Positions 58,701 through 64,000 of a stretch of 64,000 bases of DNA are shown piece after piece. The notes below the pieces were generated by a model. The model was not told where the DNA came from and did not search any database. It saw nothing but the letters and a program-made list of their open reading frames with translations. The position numbers were made by a program, and so were the translations under genes. Every line of letters begins with the position of its first letter. The stretch's first letter is position 1. This stretch comes from Acidimicrobiales bacterium AG-414-N20 (GTDB lineage: Bacteria; Actinomycetota; Acidimicrobiia; Acidimicrobiales; MedAcidi-G1): contig QCLO01000005.1 of the NCBI GenBank assembly GCA_003214465.1, positions 36,260-100,259 of the forward strand. The letters are read 5' to 3'.

Positions 58701-59761
58701 AAACGACCACCATCTAATTGGACCATAGGTCGAAGATCAGGAGGTATAACTGGAACAGCATCAAGAATCATAGCTCCCGGTTCATTGACACGACGGCCAT
58801 GCTCATCCCGACGATTAAAAGAAGCGACTATTTTAAGTCTCTTAATTGCCTTCTGTCGACGTTGCGTTGACAAGGGTTTTTGATCTTTTGGCGGATCAAT
58901 CATCCCTCTTAATGTGACTTCTTCTTCATCAAAGTCAATGCGATCAATTAATTGTGACAAAGCGTCAGCGCCCATACCGCCCTCAAAATACTCACCCCAA
59001 CGGTCTTCTAACTCTCGCCAAAGAAGCTCGTCTTCAACTATTTGACGGGGGAAAAGGCCCTTAAATTCTTCCCAAGCTCTGTCTAAAACATCTAACTCTT
59101 GCTCATACTGTTCACGTATAAACTGCATATCTTTTTCCGCAGCTTTCTGCCGTGCTTTAAGGTCAGCATCCTTGATACCTTCGTTTTCCATCTCGACTAG
59201 TTCAGCCTCTAGATCCTCTTTACGACGGTCAAGTTCTCGATCTCTTTCCTCTTCGATTGCGTTTCGTTCTTCGGAAAGTTCCTTCTCTAACTCAGGCAGA
59301 TCCTCATGCCTTCCTTCTTCATCAACAGTTACAACCAGATTGGCAGCAAAATAAATTACTTTTTCTAGCTGCTTTGCTTTTAGTTCTTCTTTGGGCTCAT
59401 TACCTGTTAATAAATAAGCCAACCATGAACGAGTTCCTCGCAAATACCAAATATGAACTGCAGGCGCTGCCAACTCAATGTGACCCATTCGTTCACGACG
59501 AACCTTTGACCTAGTTACTTCTACACCACAACGTTCACAAATAATTCCCTTAAATCTGACTCTTTTATATTTTCCGCAATAGCATTCCCAGTCTTTGGTA
59601 GGACCAAAAATTTTCTCGCAAAAAAGACCATCTTTTTCTGGCTTAAGCGTTCGATAGTTAATAGTTTCAGGTTTTTTTACTTCACCATTTGACCACATAC
59701 GAATGTCATCGGCAGTAGCCAAACCAATTCGAATATTTGAAAATTCGTTGACGTCTATCAC
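55772..59761 (-). CDS. rpoC: DNA-directed RNA polymerase subunit beta'
   Basis: Catalytic [12 protein letters not shown] (~res 540); the first zinc finger CYCGKYK...ICERCG (~res 60-78) has all four cysteines; bridge helix/trigger-loop region [16 protein letters not shown]. 1329 residues. The second zinc site is degraded. Where actinobacterial and E. coli proteins have Cys at DDCGT, VVSC, GVC and HC, this one reads EDVFA (~res 890), VLSP (~res 968), GVS and ACYG (~res 982), so only one Cys remains. It follows rpoB by 37 bp. Confidence 0.98.
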   Translation of the reverse strand: MIDVNEFSNIRIGLATADDIRMWSNGEVKKPETINYRTLKPEKDGLFCEKIFGPTKDWECYCGKYKRVRFKGIICERCGVEVTRSKVRRERMGHIELAAPAVHIWYLRGTRSWLAYLLTGNEPKEELKAKQLEKVIYFAANLVVTVDEEGRHEDLPELEKELSEERNAIEEERDRELDRRKEDLEAELVEMENEGIKDADLKARQKAAEKDMQFIREQYEQELDVLDRAWEEFKGLFPRQIVEDELLWRELEDRWGEYFEGGMGADALSQLIDRIDFDEEEVTLRGMIDPPKDQKPLSTQRRQKAIKRLKIVASFNRRDEHGRRVNEPGAMILDAVPVIPPDLRPMVQLDGGRFATSDLNDLYRRVINRNNRLKRLLDLGAPRIIVNNEKRMLQEAVDALFDNGRRGRPVTGPGNRPLKSLSDMLKGKQGRFRQNLLGKRVDYSGRSVIVAGPTLKFHQCGLPKLMALELFKPFVMKRLVDGELAQNIKSAKRMVERRKPQVWDVLEEVIQEHPVMLNRAPTLHRLGIQAFEPVLVEGKAIRIHPLVCTAFNADFDGDQMAVHLPLSAEAQAEARVLMLSANNVLSPAHGRPLVTPTQDMIIGGFYLTSEVEGAMGEGRTFRRIHEIEQALDSGSLHLHALIEFRSDSYPDLALESESGDGLVWEKTTAGRVLFNEALPAGFGYVNYQVDKKAMGSIVDDLARHYPKKVVSNSLDSLKDKCFRYASQSGITVSIEDVKTPADKQEILDKYEKDAEKVENQFRRGIITDGERRQKEIEIWNAATAEITERMAEVLEDDQFNPIDMMMKSGARGNMMQVRQIAGMRGLVANPRGDLIPRPIKSNFREGLAMLEYFIATPGARKGLVDTALRTADSGYLTRRLVDVCQELIINDEDVFATGKPVRSVWVENIREDEPGFRSHIETKLFSRTLAEDVELSDGTIYEKGTIVGEDEMIALRDDPAVERVRVLSPLTDDSDQGVSGACYGMSLATGKPIEIGEAVGVIAAQSIGEPGTQLTMRTFHTGGVAAAGRDIAAGLPRVVELFEARTPKGKATLSRISGIIRIGEDEGRGREVTVVADDGTEEVHLIPGISRLEFKDGDEISAGDAIVEGPRDPKELLEIKGVRETQQYLVDEVQKVYRDQGVSIHDKHVELVVRQMTRRVRISDPGDSDFLPGEQVDQPIFATTNRNLVEEGKKPAEGRPELMGITKASLATDSWLSAASFQETTRVLTEAAIESRQDKLVGLKENIIIGKLIPAGTGREEYRRVGTHAPDYKPMDFYSSADEEQDLAEWLATQADSDKESDETFVGAYEADVIDLANGAIEEAIEEID

Positions 59762-59798
59762 TCTTTATTCCCTTATTTCCTAATTACTTATCTCTTTA

Positions 59799-62700
59799 TT
59801 ACGAAAACGCTCTTACTGCACGGGCAGCTTCGCGAGCTGCATCTTCTTCATCAGACCCTCGTTCTGGACGGGAAAGATCAATACCAAGAGCTTCAGTAGT
59901 TCTATAAACATCTTCATCCATCTCTCTGATTTCAACTTCTTTACCGTCATTGTCAAGAACTTCAACATTCAAACACAAAGATTGCATCTCCTTTATGAGA
60001 ACTTTGAAACTCTCAGGTATACCGGGTTCCGGAATATTGTCTCCCTTAACTATTGCCTCATAAACTCTCACGCGTCCGAGTACATCATCAGACTTGATAG
60101 TTAAAAGCTCCTGAAGGCAATAAGAAGCACCATATGCTTCTAGAGCCCAAACTTCCATCTCTCCAAATCTCTGACCACCAAACTGAGCTTTACCACCCAA
60201 AGGCTGCTGGGTGATCATTGAATATGGCCCAGTGGATCTAGCATGAATTTTGTCATCAACAAGATGTGCAAGCTTCAAAATATAAACGTATCCGATCCCG
60301 ATTGGCTCATCATACGCTTCACCGGTACGGCCATTATAAAGCACCACTTTACCATCATCTCTAACAAGCCTCTCTTCTCCTTCAGCTGAGTCTGGACGAA
60401 GATTTTCAAGAATTTTACTGATACTTGGATGGTTACTCTGTGGGTCTTCCTTATCCCAACTAGCACCATCAAAAACTGGTGTAGCTACATGTATAGAAGG
60501 TTTTGTACTTGTTCTCGTTTTCTTAGCTTCAAAATCTCGATCTACAGGATCACCAACACCTTCGCCATCAATTTCCCATCCCCATCTAGCGCAGTATCCT
60601 AAATGTGTTTCAAGAACTTGACCTACGTTCATTCTGGATGGGACACCTAATGGATTAAGAATAATGTCTACAGGTGTTCCATCTTTCATATAAGGCATGT
60701 CTTCAATTGGAAGAATCTTTGAAATAACACCTTTATTTCCATGTCGTCCAGCCAATTTATCGCCGACACTAATCTTTCGTTTTTGCGCAACATGGACTCT
60801 TACCAACTGGTTAACACCAGGTGGCAGCTCATCTCCAAGTTCCCTATCAAAGACCTTTACATCTATAACTTTGCCTGATTCCCCATGAGGCAATTTGAGT
60901 GAAGTATCGCGCACCTCGCGAGCTTTCTCACCAAAAATCGCTCTCAAAAGTCTCTCTTCAGGGGTTAGTTCTGTTTCACCCTTTGGAGTGACTTTCCCAA
61001 CAAGAACATCGCCAGGTGAAACTTCAGCACCAATTCTAATTATTCCTCGATCATCAAGATCAGAAAGTATCTCATCGGAGAGATTCGGGATATCCCTAGT
61101 AATTTCTTCGGCGCCAAGTTTTGTATCACGTGCATCTATTTCATGCTCATGAATATGTATCGATGTTAAAACATCGTCTTTCACTAAACGTTCCGAAACA
61201 ATAATCGCATCTTCGTAGTTGAAACCTTCCCAAGACATATAAGCAACTAGAAGATTCTTACCTAAAGCAAGTTCTCCACTATCAGTCGAAGACCCATCAG
61301 CTAAAAGTTCACCAGCCTTAAATTTCTGACCTGGCACAACTCTTGCTTGCTGATTAACACAAGTGTCTTGATTTGATCTTTCAAATTTGACCAATTCGTG
61401 TGTCGTTATTCCTGACTTCCGATATTCAACTACTACAGAACTTGCATCAACGTCAACCACAGTGCCGGCTTCTTCAGCGAGAAGCATGTCAGCTGCGTCA
61501 TGTGCTGCTGGTGCTTCCATTCCAGTACCAATAAAAGGAGCTTCAGCACGTATAAGGGGAACTGCTTGACGTTGCATATTTGCTCCCATAAGGGCACGGT
61601 TTGCGTCGTCATGTTCTACGAATGGAATTAAAGCAGTAGCGACCGAAACTATTTGCTGAGCTGAAACATCCATCAACTGCACTTCCGCGGGTGGAACATA
61701 AGAAATTTCTGTAGTGGCACCAAAAAATACGTCTTGTTCTAACTGTTGTTTGTGATCCTGAAGAGATGCTGATTGAGGAGAGCGTCGAACCAGCACTCGA
61801 TCATTTCGGAAAGATTTGTCTGGATTTAGTGGTGCATTAGCCTGTGCAACAACGTATTCTTCCTCTTCTGCTGCATCTAAATGAATAATTTCGTTAGTAA
61901 CTTTACCTTTGACTACTTTTCTGTAAGGCGACTCAATAAAACCGAAATCATTTACACGGCCATAAGTAGCAAGTCCACCAATCAAACCAATATTTGGGCC
62001 TTCAGGTGTCTCAATAGGACACATTCTTCCATAATGAGAAAAATGCACATCCCTAACTTCAAAACCAGCCCTTTCACGCGATAAACCTCCAGGCCCTAAC
62101 GCTGACAAACGACGTCTATGAGTCAACCCAGATAAAGGGTTCACCTGATCCATAAATTGAGAAAGTTGACTTGTTCCAAAAAACTCTTTAATAGAAGCAA
62201 CAACAGGTCGAATATTAATCAATGACTGCGGAGTTATAGCTTCAACATCTTGGGTGGTCATACGTTCGCGCACTACACGCTCAAGACGTGACAAACCTAT
62301 CCTTACCTGATTTTGAATAAGTTCACCGACACAACGAATCCTACGATTTGCAAAATGATCTTGATCGTCGAGTCGATATCCCGGTTCACCAGCTGCTAGG
62401 TGTAAAAGATATGTACACGTTGCTAGAACTTCTGCCTTAGACAAGACTGTCTGATCACGACTGGGTCTTTCTAATTCGACACCAAGATTTTTTTCAATCC
62501 ATTCAATTTCTGGACCAAGTTTACGATTTAACTTATAACGACCGACTCGAGACAAATCATACCGACGTGATTCAAAAAACGCATTGCGCAAATATGCTCT
62601 TGCAGCTTCTACTGAAGGTGGTTCACCTGGATGAACTCTTCGATAAATTTCTAAGAGAGCTTCTTCTTCTGTTGAATTGGAATCACGATCATTTTCCCAT

Positions 62701-63398
62701 TGGCCTTCAAGATAGTCAAAATGATTAACCAAACGATCTAGAAAACCCGGAAAATTCTCCTCGTCATAACCTAACGCCCTAAGAAGAGTAAACATTGACA
62801 ACCGACGTTTTCTGGCAACTCGACAACCTGCCGTAACATCTTTACCAGGCTTTTGTTCTACATCGAATTCAATCCACTCTCCTCTGTAAGGATGGACTGT
62901 TGCTGTCACTAGCTGATTTTTTGCGAGATTTCTTAGCCTGTAACGCTCTCCAGGTTGAAAAATAACACCCGGGGATCTAACTAGCTGGGAAACAACTACT
63001 CTTTCGGTTCCATTAATAATGAAAGTGCCTTTTTCCGTCATAAGAGGAAAATCACCTAAAAAAACAGTTTGTTCCTTTATTTCACCAGTATGAGCATTCA
63101 AGAAACGAGCACGTACAAATATTGGACCTGAATAGGTCATATCCTTTTCTTTACACTCGTCTACAGTGAACTTTGGAGGTGGCCTAAGATCTTCATCTTT
63201 AGGATCAAACTCCAATTCAAGTGAAAGTGTTTCACTTACATCGGTTATAGGACTTATATCTGAGAAGATACCTTTCAATCCTGACTCCATCAGCCAATTA
63301 AATGACTCATGTTGAACAGCAATTAAGTCTGGTAGTTCTAAAACCTTTTCAAGGTCTCCAAACGAGTATCGATCTCGAAGTAATGGACGAGCAGACAA
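59799..63398 (-). CDS. rpoB: DNA-directed RNA polymerase subunit beta
   Basis: The rifampicin region reads [33 protein letters not shown], with sensitive-type residues at D516, H526 and S531. [39 protein letters not shown] and [24 protein letters not shown] are conserved. About 1199 residues. The start is TTG; the second of two adjacent TTGs (63398) has GGGAG seven bases upstream, and 63401 would be too close. Confidence 0.97.
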   Translation of the reverse strand: MSARPLLRDRYSFGDLEKVLELPDLIAVQHESFNWLMESGLKGIFSDISPITDVSETLSLELEFDPKDEDLRPPPKFTVDECKEKDMTYSGPIFVRARFLNAHTGEIKEQTVFLGDFPLMTEKGTFIINGTERVVVSQLVRSPGVIFQPGERYRLRNLAKNQLVTATVHPYRGEWIEFDVEQKPGKDVTAGCRVARKRRLSMFTLLRALGYDEENFPGFLDRLVNHFDYLEGQWENDRDSNSTEEEALLEIYRRVHPGEPPSVEAARAYLRNAFFESRRYDLSRVGRYKLNRKLGPEIEWIEKNLGVELERPSRDQTVLSKAEVLATCTYLLHLAAGEPGYRLDDQDHFANRRIRCVGELIQNQVRIGLSRLERVVRERMTTQDVEAITPQSLINIRPVVASIKEFFGTSQLSQFMDQVNPLSGLTHRRRLSALGPGGLSRERAGFEVRDVHFSHYGRMCPIETPEGPNIGLIGGLATYGRVNDFGFIESPYRKVVKGKVTNEIIHLDAAEEEEYVVAQANAPLNPDKSFRNDRVLVRRSPQSASLQDHKQQLEQDVFFGATTEISYVPPAEVQLMDVSAQQIVSVATALIPFVEHDDANRALMGANMQRQAVPLIRAEAPFIGTGMEAPAAHDAADMLLAEEAGTVVDVDASSVVVEYRKSGITTHELVKFERSNQDTCVNQQARVVPGQKFKAGELLADGSSTDSGELALGKNLLVAYMSWEGFNYEDAIIVSERLVKDDVLTSIHIHEHEIDARDTKLGAEEITRDIPNLSDEILSDLDDRGIIRIGAEVSPGDVLVGKVTPKGETELTPEERLLRAIFGEKAREVRDTSLKLPHGESGKVIDVKVFDRELGDELPPGVNQLVRVHVAQKRKISVGDKLAGRHGNKGVISKILPIEDMPYMKDGTPVDIILNPLGVPSRMNVGQVLETHLGYCARWGWEIDGEGVGDPVDRDFEAKKTRTSTKPSIHVATPVFDGASWDKEDPQSNHPSISKILENLRPDSAEGEERLVRDDGKVVLYNGRTGEAYDEPIGIGYVYILKLAHLVDDKIHARSTGPYSMITQQPLGGKAQFGGQRFGEMEVWALEAYGASYCLQELLTIKSDDVLGRVRVYEAIVKGDNIPEPGIPESFKVLIKEMQSLCLNVEVLDNDGKEVEIREMDEDVYRTTEALGIDLSRPERGSDEEDAAREAARAVRAFS

Positions 63399-63435
63399 CA
63401 ATAAACTCCCGGCAGAAGCTAATAAATGCGGACAA

Positions 63436-63463
63436 ACCGTATCAAGACTAAATCACACCACAA
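63436..63463 (-). promoter_or_regulatory. Possible rpoB promoter
   Basis: Minus strand: -35 TTGTGG (63463-63458), 16-bp spacer, -10 TACGGT (63441-63436), about 38 bases before the TTG start. Spacer and -35 are weaker than at the other promoters. The 241-bp rplL-rpoB gap otherwise shows only short AT-rich repeats and no clear hairpin terminator. Confidence 0.3.
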
Positions 63464-63639
63464 AAAGTGGAATAATTTTGACGTAACACAGCGAAGTGAA
63501 ATCCTAATACAACCACACCCCTATGAACAACCCAAGAGGCGCATTCTTTTAATGAATTTTAAAGTAATTTAAAGTGGCTCTTTTAACCTCTGGCAATTAC
63601 CAAATCCAAAAACACTGTTTTATTAGGAAAAAAATTAAA

Positions 63640-64000
63640 TTACTTTAATTCAATTGTGGCACCAGCAGCTTCAAGAGCCTCTTTTGCCTTCTCTGCGTCT
63701 TCTTTCGAAGCACCTTCCATAATTGTGTTAGGTGCACCATCAACAAGATCCTTAGCATCTTTAAGACCCAAATTGGTAAGAGTTCTAACCTCTTTAATTA
63801 CTTGGATCTTCTTATCTCCTGCATCAGCAAGGTGCACGTCAAAGCTATCTTTCTCTTCAGCCTCGCCACCATCCCCAGCACCAGCTGCAGCTGGTGCTGC
63901 TGCTACTGCTGCAACTGGAGCCGCTGCAGTGACATCAAATTTCTCTTCGAACTCTTTTAATAGTTCACTAAGTTCAAGAACACTCATCTCACCGATAGCG
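63640..64000 (-). CDS. rplL: 50S ribosomal protein L7/L12 (5' end outside the window)
   Basis: The internal [24 protein letters not shown] follows the dimerisation helix, and the C-terminal domain [24 protein letters not shown] recruits translation GTPases. The ATG at 63987 is not the start: the frame continues upstream with AIGE and is open to the window edge, as in the family, where this Met lies about ten residues in. The flexible hinge is Ala/Gly-rich. At least 119 residues are visible. rplJ would be expected just beyond the edge. Confidence 0.95.
   Translation of the reverse strand, partial: AIGEMSVLELSELLKEFEEKFDVTAAAPVAAVAAAPAAAGAGDGGEAEEKDSFDVHLADAGDKKIQVIKEVRTLTNLGLKDAKDLVDGAPNTIMEGASKEDAEKAKEALEAAGATIELK

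Noticed and set aside
61900..62300. Possible rifampicin-resistance or streptomycin-resistance changes in rpoB and rpsL
   Set aside because: The rifampicin region and the S12 lysines keep sensitive-type residues.
63402..63639. Terminator or attenuator between rplL and rpoB
   Set aside because: Only short AT-rich repeats and a 4-bp CCAC/GTGG stem are seen; too weak to call.

Overview
The window is a gene-dense, AT-rich stretch of a bacterial chromosome. The genes and their order point to the Actinomycetota. The blocks clpC-lysS-coaX-panC, hpt-tilS-DUF2342 metalloprotease, glmM-glmS-acpS-nnr-alr-tsaE-tsaB-rimI-tsaD-groES-groEL and truA-rplQ-rpoA through rpsL-rpoC-rpoB all recall mycobacterial and other actinobacterial chromosomes. 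The low GC, short intergenic spaces, oversized GlmS and acidic tails on ribosomal proteins suggest a streamlined, perhaps marine, Acidimicrobiia-type lineage; that placement is inference. No mobile element, CRISPR array, phage gene or rRNA gene was seen.

Layout. 1-9.4 kb: the start of a lipoprotein gene cut by the window edge, clpC, one plus-strand polyprenyl synthetase gene, then lysS, coaX, panC, a DSP-like protein lacking catalytic residues, hpt and tilS. 9.4-19.9 kb: a zinc metalloprotease of the F420-associated family with a 44-residue membrane protein upstream, tRNA-Thr(CGT), pcrA, an uncharacterised protein, guaA, an aromatic amino acid decarboxylase, a Nudix hydrolase, and groES-groEL behind a CIRCE-like operator. 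19.9-33 kb: the tRNA t6A genes tsaD/tsaB/tsaE with rimI, a family 4 uracil-DNA glycosylase, a P1 peptidase, a QTMAN-like glycosyltransferase, alr, nnr, acpS, a 1136-residue GlmS-like protein and glmM. 33-64 kb: one near-continuous transcription/translation region (rpsI-rplM; truA-rplQ-rpoA-rpsD-rpsK-rpsM-rpmJ-infA; adk-secY; the spc and S10 operons; rpsJ-tuf-fusA-rpsG-rpsL; rpoC-rpoB; rplL cut by the right edge). Almost everything is on the minus strand. The two plus-strand genes are the polyprenyl synthetase and an AI-2E-type permease, and the permease splits rpsJ from the rest of the S10 operon.

How it works together. Most of the window is growth machinery: ribosomal proteins, RNA polymerase, elongation factors, secretion, chaperonins, t6A synthesis and cell-wall amino sugar and D-alanine supply. 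Four operon starts (groES, rplM, infA, rplC) share one core promoter pattern, TTGnnn then 17-18 bp then TAtCGTTA.

The most unusual observations are: ribosomal protein L13 fused to a domain resembling the RNA polymerase alpha C-terminal domain; IF-1 that appears to start at CTG; loss of three of the four cysteines of the second zinc site of RpoC; the GlmS-like protein with three extra segments; a DSP-like protein without catalytic residues; a variant CIRCE operator; and a structured rplC leader where rpsJ has been separated from the S10 operon. Several start codons are revised here from Shine-Dalgarno position and family N-termini, and each is flagged.
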